Part shown: in pieces, positions 23,828 through 32,304 of the stretch
How positions within the stretch are numbered: position 1 is the first letter of the stretch
Layout of the letters: each line of letters starts with the position of its first letter
Assembly: GCA_013152585.1 (NCBI GenBank)
Contig: JAADGC010000196.1
Span: 1 to 35,148, forward strand
Source: Chloroflexota bacterium
GTDB taxonomy: Bacteria; Chloroflexota; Anaerolineae; J102
Reading direction: 5' to 3'
Length of the DNA: 35,148 nt
Made by a program: the position numbers and the translations under genes
Notes under the pieces: model-generated
What the model saw: only the letters and a program-made list of their open reading frames with translations
Told to the model about the DNA's origin: nothing
The model's database searches: none

Positions 23828-24907
23828 ATGTCCCGTAAATTGATCGTTCTATTTGCAGTGCTCATCGTGTCGGTGTTGGTAATCAGCGCTTGTGCAAGTG
23901 CCGCGCCCGCACCTGCGGAGCAAAAGGCGTCCGAACCCGCCCAATCAACCACCCAGAGCACCCTCGATGTGGTCAAAGCCCGAGGGAAGCTGATTTGTGG
24001 CTCGAACCAGGCCGTACCTGGCTTTGGCTTCCTGCAGACGGATGGTTCGTTTGCTGGCTTCGATATTGACTTCTGCAAGGCGCTCTCTGCCGCCATTTTT
24101 GGGGACCCCAGCAAGGTAGAATATCGCCCCTTGAGCGCGAAGCAACGTTTTACAGCTTTGCAGGCAGGTGAAATCGATGTCCTCATCCGTAACACGACCT
24201 GGACCCTGACCCGCGACACCGAACTGGGCGCCAACTTTGCCCCCACCACCTTCTACGATGGCCAGGGCATCACCGTGCGTCGAGACAGCGGTGTCAACAC
24301 GTTGGAAGATCTTGCAGGCGCTTCCATCTGCGTAGCCTCCGGCACCACCACCGAGCTGAACCTGGCCGACCAAATGGCCTCCCGCGGCATTGCCTACACG
24401 CCAGTCGTGTTCGAAACCGCTGACGAGACCACCAGCGCTTATCTCGATGGCCGTTGTGACGCCTACACCACCGACAAATCCGGCCTTGTCGCCCGCATGT
24501 CTCTCTTCCCCAATCCCCAGGACCACAAGATTTTGGAAGAAACCCTGTCGAAAGAGCCCCTGGGCCCCGTCGTGCGTCAAGGCGACGACCAATGGTTCGA
24601 CGTTGTGAAATGGACAGTCTTCGCCACTTTCACGGGTGAAGAAATGGGCATCACCTCGCAGAACGTGGATGACGCCAAAGCCAATGCCAAAGACCCGAAC
24701 GTGCGCAAGCTGCTGGGTCTGGAAGGCGATATGGGCCAGAAACTGGGTCTCAGCAATGACTGGGCCTACAACATCATCAAGATGGTCGGCAACTACGCCG
24801 AAATCTACAACCGCAACCTGGGCCCCGACACGGTATTCAACCTGGCGCGCGGCCTCAACGCTTCGTGGGTGGATGGCGGCCTGCTGTACGCTCCTCCCAT
24901 TCGCTAA
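23828..24907 (+). CDS. Amino-acid ABC transporter substrate-binding lipoprotein
   Basis: 359 residues. A lipoprotein signal with lipobox VISAC places the lipidated Cys at 22, followed by an Ala/Pro/Gln-rich tether (23-42). The periplasmic-binding-protein type II fold follows: LDVVKARGKLICGSNQAV, PGFGFLQTDGSFAGFDIDFCKALSAAIFG, LIRNTTWTLTRD, and the C-terminal NRNLGPDTVFNLARGLN. This pattern is that of general L-amino-acid binding proteins (AapJ/BztA-like). It would capture an amino acid outside the membrane for the two permeases downstream. AAAGGAGGAAACTCAG immediately before the ATG is a strong ribosome site. A perfect hairpin lies 19 bases after its stop, consistent with higher expression of the binding protein than of the permeases. 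Confidence 0.93.
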   Translation: MSRKLIVLFAVLIVSVLVISACASAAPAPAEQKASEPAQSTTQSTLDVVKARGKLICGSNQAVPGFGFLQTDGSFAGFDIDFCKALSAAIFGDPSKVEYRPLSAKQRFTALQAGEIDVLIRNTTWTLTRDTELGANFAPTTFYDGQGITVRRDSGVNTLEDLAGASICVASGTTTELNLADQMASRGIAYTPVVFETADETTSAYLDGRCDAYTTDKSGLVARMSLFPNPQDHKILEETLSKEPLGPVVRQGDDQWFDVVKWTVFATFTGEEMGITSQNVDDAKANAKDPNVRKLLGLEGDMGQKLGLSNDWAYNIIKMVGNYAEIYNRNLGPDTVFNLARGLNASWVDGGLLYAPPIR

Positions 24908-24926
24908 ACTTGCTTTCTGAACCGAT

Positions 24927-24953
24927 GAAGGGAAGAGCTGAGCTCTTCCCTTC
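24927..24953 (+). terminator. Hairpin between binding protein and permease genes
   Basis: GAAGGGAAGAGCT (24927-24939) is a perfect complement of AGCTCTTCCCTTC (24941-24953), a 27-base palindrome. No T-run follows. It most likely acts as an mRNA stabilising stem or partial terminator that lets the binding protein be made in excess; a full stop is unlikely if the permeases share the transcript. Confidence 0.55.
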
Positions 24954-25082
24954 GTTGCATAGCAGCGCCCACGCGAAGGTGGCCAACGGCTGGGCTAGGT
25001 GATAAAATCGGCTTTGTACGTTGGCCTTGCGGATTGGGCGTTCATTGTTTTCTGGATTCTGCGTTCAACATAGGGTAATGCC

Positions 25083-26264
25083 ATGGCAACAAACACGTCC
25101 GAACAGTCTGCTGTTCCCATTTGGCGAGATGAGCGTTACCTGGAGATAATCGCCCAGGCGGTGGTCGTCCTGGGAATTGTCGCTCTCTTCTGGTGGCTCA
25201 TCCATAATTTATTGACAGGACTGGAATCGCTGGGGACGCCGTTGAGCTTTCGCTTTCTGGGGCAAACGTCGCAGTTTGATATCGGGGAGACATCGCTTGA
25301 ATATAGCCGCAACAGCAGTTATTCCCGCGCTCTTCTGGTAGGGTTGGTCAATACCCTCAGGGTTTCCTTGATCGGTATTGTATTCGCCACACTCCTCGGT
25401 CTTATCGTGGGGGTAGCGAGACTGTCTTCCAACTGGCTGGTCAGCCGTCTGGCCGCTGTCTACGTCGAGCTCTTACGCAATATTCCCCTCTTGGTCTTTC
25501 TCATTTTTCTGTCTTCAACCGTTTTTCATAAGCTGCCCAAAGTACAGGAAGCCGCCCACCTTGGAAACTGGGCCTTTCTCACGAATCGAGGGATATACAT
25601 TGCCTGGTTTGACCCTGCCGCCAGTTATACAGTGTATCGCTGGGTGCTCATGGTGGCTGCCCTGGCGGCTGTGGTGGTGGCGGCGCTGCTGATCCGCAAG
25701 GGCAAACGCACGGGGCGCATGCCTTTGTATTGGCTGTGGGCCTTCGTCATCTTTGTCGTCGTGACCGGGTTGGGGTGGTTCCTCATGCCGACCCCGCCAT
25801 TGACCGTCAATATCCCCAGTCTCCAGGGCCGTAATTTTCGAGGGGGCATTTCTCTCACGCCGGAATTCATGGCTATTTTCAGCGGCCTTGTCATTTACAC
25901 CGCCGCCTTCATTGCCGAAGTCGTGCGTGCCGGTATTCAAGCGGTGTCGAAAGGGCAACGGGAGGCAGCCTCGGCCCTGGGGTTAAGCGGATTCATGACG
26001 CTGCGACTGATTATCTTTCCGCAGGCCTTACGTGTCATCATCCCTCCCCTTACCAGCCAGTACCTCAACCTGACAAAAAACTCTTCCCTTGCCGTGGCAG
26101 TAGGCTACCCGGACTTGTTTTCCGTGGGTGGCACGATAGTCAATCAGTCGGGGCGGGCTGTAGAGGTTATTCTCATTACGATGGCGGTTTATCTCAGCTT
26201 CAGCTTACTGACGTCGCTGTTCATGAACTGGTATAACCGTCGTACGCAACTGGTGGAGCGTTAG
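25083..26264 (+). CDS. Amino-acid ABC transporter permease (AapQ-like)
   Basis: 393 residues, longer than typical about 230-residue HisM/GlnP permeases because of an extended N-terminal half with extra membrane segments and a loop, as in AapQ/BztB proteins. The permease core has VGLVNTLRVSLIGIVFATLLG (about 89-109), the assembly motif with EVVRAGIQAVSKGQREAASALGL (about 280-302), then FPQALRVIIPPLTSQYLNL. It forms one half of the membrane channel with the following gene, from which it is separated by two bases. The ATPase is third in line. Confidence 0.9.
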   Translation: MATNTSEQSAVPIWRDERYLEIIAQAVVVLGIVALFWWLIHNLLTGLESLGTPLSFRFLGQTSQFDIGETSLEYSRNSSYSRALLVGLVNTLRVSLIGIVFATLLGLIVGVARLSSNWLVSRLAAVYVELLRNIPLLVFLIFLSSTVFHKLPKVQEAAHLGNWAFLTNRGIYIAWFDPAASYTVYRWVLMVAALAAVVVAALLIRKGKRTGRMPLYWLWAFVIFVVVTGLGWFLMPTPPLTVNIPSLQGRNFRGGISLTPEFMAIFSGLVIYTAAFIAEVVRAGIQAVSKGQREAASALGLSGFMTLRLIIFPQALRVIIPPLTSQYLNLTKNSSLAVAVGYPDLFSVGGTIVNQSGRAVEVILITMAVYLSFSLLTSLFMNWYNRRTQLVER

Positions 26265-26266
26265 CC

Positions 26267-27478
26267 ATGACAACCCAACTATCGTCTGTTTCCGAAGTCC
26301 TACCGCCCCCCACCGAGCGTTACACCATTCTGGGATGGTTACACAAGAATCTGTTCAGTAGCTGGTTCAACAGCATCCTTTCGATCGTGGCCGGCTCCTT
26401 TGTAGCCGTCGTTTTAGTGGGCATCATCAAGTGGGTTTTCGTTTCGGCGCAATGGGCGGTCGTCAACGATAATATCGCTCTGTACATGAAAGGACAGTAT
26501 CCTGGGGCGCAGGACTGGCGCCTGTGGGTGCTGATTTATCTGGCGGCCCTGTTGGTGGGTTTGATGTGGAGCAGTTACTTTCACCGTGTCGACGTCATCG
26601 CCTGGGTGCTTGTCAGCATCTTCCTTGTCTTGGCGATATGGCTGCTGTTGCTGGGCAAAGCTGCCTGGTGGAAGCTGCTGCTGGTCGATGGGTTCGGCAT
26701 CGTGGGCTTCTCTTTGGGGCAGCGATTCCCCAACGTGAGCAAACGCCTCACCATCCTCCTGCTCCTGTTGTACATGCCGCTGGTGCTCCTGATCATCCGC
26801 GGATTCGGTACGGATGGCTTCATACCGCAAATTGGCACCAACCTGTGGGGTGGTTTATTACTGTCGCTGCTGTTAGCCATCATCGGCATTGTTTTCTCCT
26901 TCCCCATCGGCGTCCTGCTGGCACTGGGCCGGCAATCGCAGATGCCGGCGCTGAAGACCCTCAGTATCATTTACATCGAAGTGATCCGCGGCGTCCCCCT
27001 GATTACGTTGCTGTTCATGGGCCAATTGATGCTGCCTTTCTTCCTGCCAGCCGGTATATCCATCGACCGCGTCATTCGGGCTGTGGTCGCCATCATTATG
27101 TTCGCGGCTGCTTACATGGCCGAAAACGTACGCGGAGGGCTGCAATCAATTCCCGTCGGCCAGTACGAGGCTGCTGACGCCATTGGCCTCAGCGGATATC
27201 GGAAGATGTTGAACATCATTCTGCCGCAGGCCTTGCGCACGGTTATTCCCGTCCTCGTGGGCCAATTCATCGGCCTGTTCAAAGACACCTCGCTGGTGGC
27301 CCTGGTGGGCCTGCTCGACCTGTTGGGCATCGCCCGCGGCATTCTGGCAAATCCCTCCTACATTGGCCGGCAACTGGAGGTCTTTGTCTTCATCGCTCTC
27401 ATTTACTGGATTTTCAGTTACGCCATGTCGTATGCCGCCCGGCGGCTGGAAATTTCCCTGGGTGTGGGCGAGCGCTAG
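26267..27478 (+). CDS. Amino-acid ABC transporter permease (AapM-like)
   Basis: 403 residues, again with an extended N-terminal half of several membrane segments (GSFVAVVLVGIIKWVF, WVLIYLAALLVGLMW, VLVSIFLVLAIWLLLLG). The core is in the second half: NLWGGLLLSLLLAIIGIVFSF, IYIEVIRGVPLITLLFMGQL, and the ATPase-contact loop AENVRGGLQSIPVGQYEAADAIGL followed by LPQALRTVIPVLVGQFIGLFKDTSLVALVG. It pairs with the preceding permease. A 72-base gap with AAGGAG precedes the ATPase gene. Confidence 0.9.
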   Translation: MTTQLSSVSEVLPPPTERYTILGWLHKNLFSSWFNSILSIVAGSFVAVVLVGIIKWVFVSAQWAVVNDNIALYMKGQYPGAQDWRLWVLIYLAALLVGLMWSSYFHRVDVIAWVLVSIFLVLAIWLLLLGKAAWWKLLLVDGFGIVGFSLGQRFPNVSKRLTILLLLLYMPLVLLIIRGFGTDGFIPQIGTNLWGGLLLSLLLAIIGIVFSFPIGVLLALGRQSQMPALKTLSIIYIEVIRGVPLITLLFMGQLMLPFFLPAGISIDRVIRAVVAIIMFAAAYMAENVRGGLQSIPVGQYEAADAIGLSGYRKMLNIILPQALRTVIPVLVGQFIGLFKDTSLVALVGLLDLLGIARGILANPSYIGRQLEVFVFIALIYWIFSYAMSYAARRLEISLGVGER

Positions 27479-27550
27479 TTCCCCACTCTCCATCCTTCAC
27501 CCCCTGTTCTTAAAATAATCATCCCCGCTAGATAGCTCAAGGAGATACAA

Positions 27551-28291
<741 letters not shown>

Positions 28292-28342
28292 CGACCATCG
28301 CGCACATTTTGCGGACAAACCACGCACGCAGACAGCACCTTC

Positions 28343-29401
28343 ATGAACCACATCGCCATCGATCAAGCCTATCTGCTCGAAACACTGACTACGCTGCTGA
28401 ACATACCCAGCCCCACCGGCTACACCGACGCCGCCATCACTTATGTCGAGCAGAAACTGCAGGCATTAGGGCTCCAGGCCAGACGTAACACCAAAGGCGC
28501 TTTGCTGGCCACGCTGCCGGGTGCATCCCAGGCAGCGCCCCGGGCCCTCACAGCCCATCTCGATACCCTGGGAGCGATGGTCAAACGCATCAAAAGCAAC
28601 GGGCGTTTGCAGCTCAGCAAAATCGGCAGTTTTGCCTGGAATACGGTCGAGGGCGAAAGCTGTCAGGTGTTTACGGCCGGGGGGGCGGTGGTGTCTGGCT
28701 GTTTGCTGCTGACACAGGCCTCGGAGCATGTATACGGGGCGGCTGTCAATGACACCAAACGCAGCGACGAGATGATGGAAGTACGTCTGGACGCCCGGGT
28801 GAGCAATGCCGATGAAACGGCCGCCCTGGGCATCGGCGTGGGCGATTTCGTCGCCTTCGATCCCCGGGTGGTGGTCAGCAATGCCGGATTCATTCGCTCC
28901 CGCCATCTGGATGACAAAGCCGGCGTCGCTTGCCTGCTGGCCGCCATCAAGGCCCTGCAGGACGCGGGCGTGCAGCCCACACAGCGCAGCAGCTTTCATT
29001 TCAGCCATTACGAAGAAGTGGGGCACGGGGCGGCGACCGGTTTTCCTGCCGATGTGGTGGATGTGGTGGCGGTGGACATGGCGGCTGTGGGTGAAGGCCA
29101 GGCATCCGATGAATTTCATGTCACCGTCTGTGCCAAAGATTCTGGCGGCCCCTATCATTACGAGCTCAGCCTGCGCCTGCGCCAACTGGCCCACGCATTC
29201 GACATCCCCCATGTTGTCGATCTCTATCCGTACTACGGATCGGACGGGGAGGCCTACTGGCGAGCCGGCGGCGACGTGCGCGTGGCGTTGATCGGTCCCG
29301 GCGTGGATGCTTCCCACAACTACGAACGCACGCATATGGAAGCCCTGCTGGCCACCACGCGCCTGATCCTGGCCTATCTCACCAGTAGCGGCGATTCATG
29401 A
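28343..29401 (+). CDS. M42-family metalloaminopeptidase
   Basis: 352 residues, the typical size of the glutamyl-aminopeptidase/endoglucanase-like M42 family. The two-metal site reads as His72 (AHLDT), Asp190 (RHLDDKAG), the catalytic and ligand Glu224/Glu225 (HYEEVGHGA), Asp245 (VAVDMAAVG) and His331 (YERTHM). These cytosolic, often dodecameric enzymes trim peptides from the N-terminus. Its position 51 bases after the amino-acid importer ATPase suggests a scavenging role, a contextual inference. No signal peptide. It is the last gene before the 790-base repeat region. Confidence 0.92.
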   Translation: MNHIAIDQAYLLETLTTLLNIPSPTGYTDAAITYVEQKLQALGLQARRNTKGALLATLPGASQAAPRALTAHLDTLGAMVKRIKSNGRLQLSKIGSFAWNTVEGESCQVFTAGGAVVSGCLLLTQASEHVYGAAVNDTKRSDEMMEVRLDARVSNADETAALGIGVGDFVAFDPRVVVSNAGFIRSRHLDDKAGVACLLAAIKALQDAGVQPTQRSSFHFSHYEEVGHGAATGFPADVVDVVAVDMAAVGEGQASDEFHVTVCAKDSGGPYHYELSLRLRQLAHAFDIPHVVDLYPYYGSDGEAYWRAGGDVRVALIGPGVDASHNYERTHMEALLATTRLILAYLTSSGDS

Positions 29402-29486
29402 TGCGCCTAAGACGGGCTTACCCCCCGACTTGCCCTCCTGCGGGGGCAGGTCGCCGAAAATAACGGGCCGCTGTCAACAAGATTCA

Positions 29487-29553
29487 GACCTCCGGGAGGT
29501 GGCCGGGATATTTTTGCCCCAAACAGAGCGTTTTTGGCCACCTCCCGGAGGTC
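29487..29553. repeat. 18-bp perfect inverted repeat with 31-base spacer
   Basis: GACCTCCGGGAGGTGGCC (29487-29504) is the exact reverse complement of GGCCACCTCCCGGAGGTC (29536-29553). The arm itself contains CCTCCGGGAGG, a palindrome, so it can fold alone or with its partner. It lies between R1 and R2 of the first unit only. Confidence 0.8.
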
Positions 29554-29822
29554 ACTGCGAGACCCCCCGAGATGCGGTTGAACAGATATTATGTCACCCT
29601 GAACGGGTGCAACAGGCAATTACATGAACAAAAAACGCCAGTGAAGGGTCTCACCGCCCACGAAGGGCCAGATTCTTCGCTAAAAACGGCTTGGCGATGG
29701 CCGTTCCGGCGTCAAGGTCGGTGTCCCTTTGATGTGTGTTGGCTTCTGGAACCCGTTCAGAATGACAGGCAACGGCGAGTCGAATTCGCCGTCTCATCAT
29801 TCGAAATCCCCGCTTAACCACA

Positions 29823-29875
29823 TCAAATCCCTGCAGGGATTTGGCCCCCTGAGACGCACATTTCCAATGTGCGGC
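29823..29875. repeat. Two small hairpins between the repeat units
   Basis: CAAATCCCTGCAGGGATTTG (about 29823-29842) is a perfect palindrome, and CGCACATT-TCC-AATGTGCG (about 29856-29874) is a perfect 8-bp stem. Both lie between R2 and R1' and have no following T-run. Confidence 0.6.
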
Positions 29876-29987
29876 CAATGTCGGTCATCGCCGGTACGGC
29901 GATCAAATTCAGGGCTCGGGGGCGTTCCGCCGCCTGCCCCCCTACGGGGGCAGATCACCGAAAATAGCGGGCCGTTGTCAACAAGAT

Positions 29988-30047
29988 CGGTCGGCGGAGG
30001 CCGACCGGCGGCCGCAGGCCCCCTAGCCCCGATTTCAATCGGCGGGG
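29988..30047. repeat. Hairpins inside the second repeat unit
   Basis: CGGTCGGC (29988-29995) pairs perfectly with GCCGACCG (30000-30007) around a GGAG loop. A second stem CCGATT/AATCGG follows at about 30029-30042. They occupy the place that the 18-bp inverted repeat occupies in the first unit. Confidence 0.65.
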
Positions 30048-30194
30048 ACGGCACGCCGCCCATGAAGGGCCAGATTCTTCGCTAAAATCGGCTCCGTGAT
30101 GCCCGTTTCGTCGTCAAAGTGTGTGTCTCTTTGATGTGTGTTGGCTTCTGGAACCCGTTCAGAATGACAGGCAACGGCTTGAGGCGCAGCCTCG

Positions 30195-30665
30195 CTAGCC
30201 CTCATCCATATCGGGTGGGGCGGCAGCAGCCTGTGTGTGGGCCGCATCATTGGCCAGGGTGTCCACGCGCTCGTTCTCGGCATGGCCGGCATGGCCTTTC
30301 ACCCATATCCAATGGATATCGTGGGAGGCCAACACCTGCAACAGCAATTGCCATAAGTCCTGATTCTTGACGGGTTGCTTGCTGGCCGTGCGCCAGCCAT
30401 TGCGCTGCCATTTGCGTACCCATTGCGTGATGCCCTGACGTAAATATTGCGAGTCGGTGTGGAGATGAATCTCGCAGGGGCGGGTGAGGGCTTGCAGTGC
30501 ATTGATGGCCGCCCGCAACTCCATGCGGTTGTTGGTGGTATGACTGGCTGCCCCCACCAGTTCTTTTTCGTGGGCGCCATAACGCAGCAGCGCCGCCCAG
30601 CCACCGGGGCCGGGATTGCCCAGGCAGGCGCCGTCGGTAAAAATGTGTACAATAGGTTTGCCCAT
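30195..30665 (-). CDS. rnhA: Ribonuclease HI
   Basis: 156 residues, matching E. coli RNase HI in length. The catalytic carboxylates are Asp11 ([11 protein letters not shown]), Glu49 (NNRMEL), Asp71 (HTDSQY) and Asp135 (ERVDTLAN), with His125 in KGHAGH, each offset by one from the E. coli numbering. It cuts the RNA strand of RNA-DNA hybrids. The basic handle region ([20 protein letters not shown]) is present. It starts one base after the stop of the cold-shock fusion gene, last of three tightly packed minus-strand genes. Confidence 0.96.
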   Translation of the reverse strand: MGKPIVHIFTDGACLGNPGPGGWAALLRYGAHEKELVGAASHTTNNRMELRAAINALQALTRPCEIHLHTDSQYLRQGITQWVRKWQRNGWRTASKQPVKNQDLWQLLLQVLASHDIHWIWVKGHAGHAENERVDTLANDAAHTQAAAAPPDMDEG

Positions 30666-30666
30666 A

Positions 30667-31086
30667 TCAGCTTTTTGGGGGTGAGGTGGAAGGTTGGGAT
30701 TGGCGGCGGCGCTGCGAATGCCGACCTATACGACGAATATCAACCGCCTGCGGGCCCGACGGTGTGGGCTCCACGCGGAAGGCCAGCACCTGCCCCCGCC
30801 GCAACGATCTCAGCCGCCCTAAAGCCCGGCGGTGTACAAAAACCTCGCTGCCGTCGCTGGCCGTGATAAAGCCATAGCCCTTTTGGGGGGCGTACCACTT
30901 GACCACACCTCGGCGGCGCTGTGTGAAGAGGCGCAGCGCCCGGCAGCCCGGGCAGCACTCCGGCGTGTTGGCCGCCTGCTGCTGCTCCCAACCCGTCCAC
31001 ACAAAGCGGATGCCACATTGGCTACAACTGAGAGTGCGGTCGGGGGGCAGTCGCAGGGTGGAGATCAGTTCGGAACCGGCGTTCAT
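30667..31086 (-). CDS. Zinc-ribbon and cold-shock domain fusion protein
   Basis: 139 residues from ATG 31086 (a TTG at 31095 would add three). The N-terminal half is a zinc ribbon: CSQCGIRF (Cys21, Cys24) paired with PECCPGC (Cys44/45, Cys48) around [11 protein letters not shown]. The second half is a cold-shock domain with RNP1-like KGYGFITA (69-76) and RNP2-like EVFVHRRAL (81-89), after [10 protein letters not shown] basic tail ([10 protein letters not shown]) follows. It should bind single-stranded RNA or DNA. The gene is squeezed between the PAP2-like gene, whose stop overlaps or abuts its start, and rnhA one base later, so a nucleic-acid transaction shared with RNase HI is a reasonable guess. 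Confidence 0.85.
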   Translation of the reverse strand: MNAGSELISTLRLPPDRTLSCSQCGIRFVWTGWEQQQAANTPECCPGCRALRLFTQRRRGVVKWYAPQKGYGFITASDGSEVFVHRRALGRLRSLRRGQVLAFRVEPTPSGPQAVDIRRIGRHSQRRRQSQPSTSPPKS

Positions 31087-31087
31087 A

Positions 31088-31669
31088 TCAGCCAATCCCC
31101 GCCAGTTTCAGCACCGCGGCCGTGATCAATGCCCCCAGGAGCGCTCCCACCACCAACTGCGCCCCGTTATGTTTCTTCCGGTGCAGACGCGCCCAGGCCA
31201 CCAGGGGCAGGCTCAGCCACACCCATGTGATGCCGGCGCCAAATACGGTGCTGAGCAACACGGAAAAGCCACTGACAGTGACCATGTGCAGGCTGATTTT
31301 CCAGAAATTGGAGATGATGAACATGGTAATGCCCAGGCTGGCGTAGACAAGTGCCAGCGCCCAAACGGTAGCCGGCGCTCCCCCCCACCCCAGCACCGCC
31401 AGTGCCAGCACATCACTCCCCAGGCTCACCAAAATAAAGCGAGGCCGTTCTGCACGCTGCGTTAGCTCCCAATCGCTCACCCAGCCGCGTTTACGGCCTA
31501 TCGCCAGATAAGTCAGCGGGAAGCCAGTCAGCATGAGCAGGGCAACAAGCGACCATCCCACACCAACAAAACCGGCCACATGCCAACCGATGGCCGGAAA
31601 CACGAACAGCGACAGCACCGAACTATCAAAAAAGACGGAGACCCATCGGGCCAGACGATTTGCAAACAT
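31088..31669 (-). CDS. PAP2-like integral membrane protein
   Basis: 193 residues with five or six hydrophobic segments. The C-terminal half has traces of the PAP2 phosphatase motifs: RAERPRF after a charged loop (about 73-79), NFWKISLHMVTVSG (about 119-132, place of the PSGH motif) and ARLHRKKHNGAQLVVGALLGA (about 161-181, place of SRxxxxxHxxxD, here ending in Gln). The final catalytic Asp is not visible, so it may be a diverged phosphatase or lipid-binding relative. GGAG lies about 8 bases before the ATG. It is the first of three packed genes with the cold-shock fusion and rnhA. Confidence 0.7.
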   Translation of the reverse strand: MFANRLARWVSVFFDSSVLSLFVFPAIGWHVAGFVGVGWSLVALLMLTGFPLTYLAIGRKRGWVSDWELTQRAERPRFILVSLGSDVLALAVLGWGGAPATVWALALVYASLGITMFIISNFWKISLHMVTVSGFSVLLSTVFGAGITWVWLSLPLVAWARLHRKKHNGAQLVVGALLGALITAAVLKLAGIG

Positions 31670-31698
31670 GAAAGTAACTCCAATGATGCGGATACAGT

Positions 31699-31728
31699 AT
31701 CATACCGCAGGAAGCGGCCAGATTCCAA
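31699..31728 (-). promoter_or_regulatory. Probable promoter of the PAP2-like/cold-shock/rnhA operon
   Basis: On the minus strand TTGGAA (31728-31723) is followed after 18 bases by TATGAT (31704-31699), 30 bases before the start at 31669. Each box differs from consensus by one or two bases. Confidence 0.5.
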
Positions 31729-31764
31729 CCCCGGCATCCCACGGCGTACCCCCCTTGAACAAAT

Positions 31765-31792
31765 TTGCAAAATCCGCCCATGCGTTTACAAT
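31765..31792 (+). promoter_or_regulatory. Probable promoter of the DksA-like/lspA operon
   Basis: TTGCAA (31765-31770) and TACAAT (31787-31792) with 16-base spacing form a good sigma70-like pair about 95 bases before the start at 31888. It is back to back with the minus-strand promoter at 31699-31728. Confidence 0.5.
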
Positions 31793-31887
31793 AGGACTAG
31801 CTTTCAACTTACCGTGCCCAGAGGCTTCCCCCGATGGCTGCAAATAGGTGGAGTCGGAAGCAACAACCCATCTGAAGGAAGAACGAC

Positions 31888-32304
31888 ATGACACGCGATG
31901 ACGCACGATTGCGTCGGCTTCTCGACCAGGAAAAGCAAGTCCTCTTAAAAGATATAGCCTATCTCCAATCCCTGGAGCACATAGAGGTCGGCGCCGGCAA
32001 CCATATGGCCGACGACGGTACGGCTGCTTTTGATCAGGCCAGTGGAGATGCTTTGTTGCAACAGGCGCAACATCGTCTGCGGCGTATCGAGCATGCTTTG
32101 CCCAAGTTCGAGCAAGGCGACTACGGCTTTTGCGAAGGGTGCGGTGAAGCCATCGACTTTGCCCGCCTCAAAGCTTTGCCCGACGCCCGTTTTTGTCTGT
32201 CGTGCCAGCGTAAACGCGAGACCAGCGGCAGTCCTTCGCCGGGTCCCCGCGCCATCGAAGAAGGTAAAATCCACCATCTCAACGGTAGGTCAAAACGCAC
32301 TTGA
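31888..32304 (+). CDS. DksA/TraR-type zinc-finger protein
   Basis: 138 residues. An N-terminal helical part (LRRLLDQEKQVLLKDIAYLQ and QQAQHRLRRIEHALPKFEQG) would form the coiled-coil hairpin, and the four-Cys finger is CEGCGEAIDFARLKALPDARFCLSC (Cys82, Cys85, Cys103, Cys106, read as two pairs). The family acts through the secondary channel of RNA polymerase. The tip Asp-x-x-Asp-Ala of true DksA is not clear; ADDGTAAFDQAS at 41-52 occupies the equivalent spot, so a general DksA-family protein is the safer call. AAGGAAG precedes the ATG. Its stop overlaps the TTG start of lspA (TTGA). Confidence 0.88.
   Translation: MTRDDARLRRLLDQEKQVLLKDIAYLQSLEHIEVGAGNHMADDGTAAFDQASGDALLQQAQHRLRRIEHALPKFEQGDYGFCEGCGEAIDFARLKALPDARFCLSCQRKRETSGSPSPGPRAIEEGKIHHLNGRSKRT

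Larger units (their letters stand above)
29431..29987 (+). repeat. 53-base direct repeat pair R1
   Basis: Copies at 29431-29483 and 29935-29987 differ at six of 53 positions, all transitions. Each opens with a pairing CCCC(C/T)...GGGGG hairpin and ends in TGTCAACAAGAT. The even length with transition-only change suggests a real past duplication rather than chance. Confidence 0.8.
29662..30178 (+). repeat. 115-base direct repeat pair R2
   Basis: Copies at 29662-29776 and 30064-30178 share GAAGGGCCAGATTCTTCGCT near the start and a long identical block from TTTGATGTGTG through GGCAACGG at the end; the middle has diverged. The second copy ends 16 bases before the stop of rnhA. Confidence 0.85.
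29402..30194. other. Gene-free repeat region between the M42 peptidase and rnhA
   Basis: Nearly 800 bases with no supportable gene. Two composite units lie head to tail: repeat R1 then R2 (29431-29776) and again R1' then R2' (29935-30178), with different hairpins between them. The traces of TGTCAYYCTGAACGGGT and its inverse (29592-29608, 29751-29767, 30153-30169) indicate worn mobile-repeat material. It separates convergent genes, so no promoter is needed there. Confidence 0.7.

Noticed and set aside
29402-30194. Several short frames of 60-118 codons in the repeat region
   Set aside because: They read through the repeats in both strands without ribosome sites, domains or consistent codon pattern.
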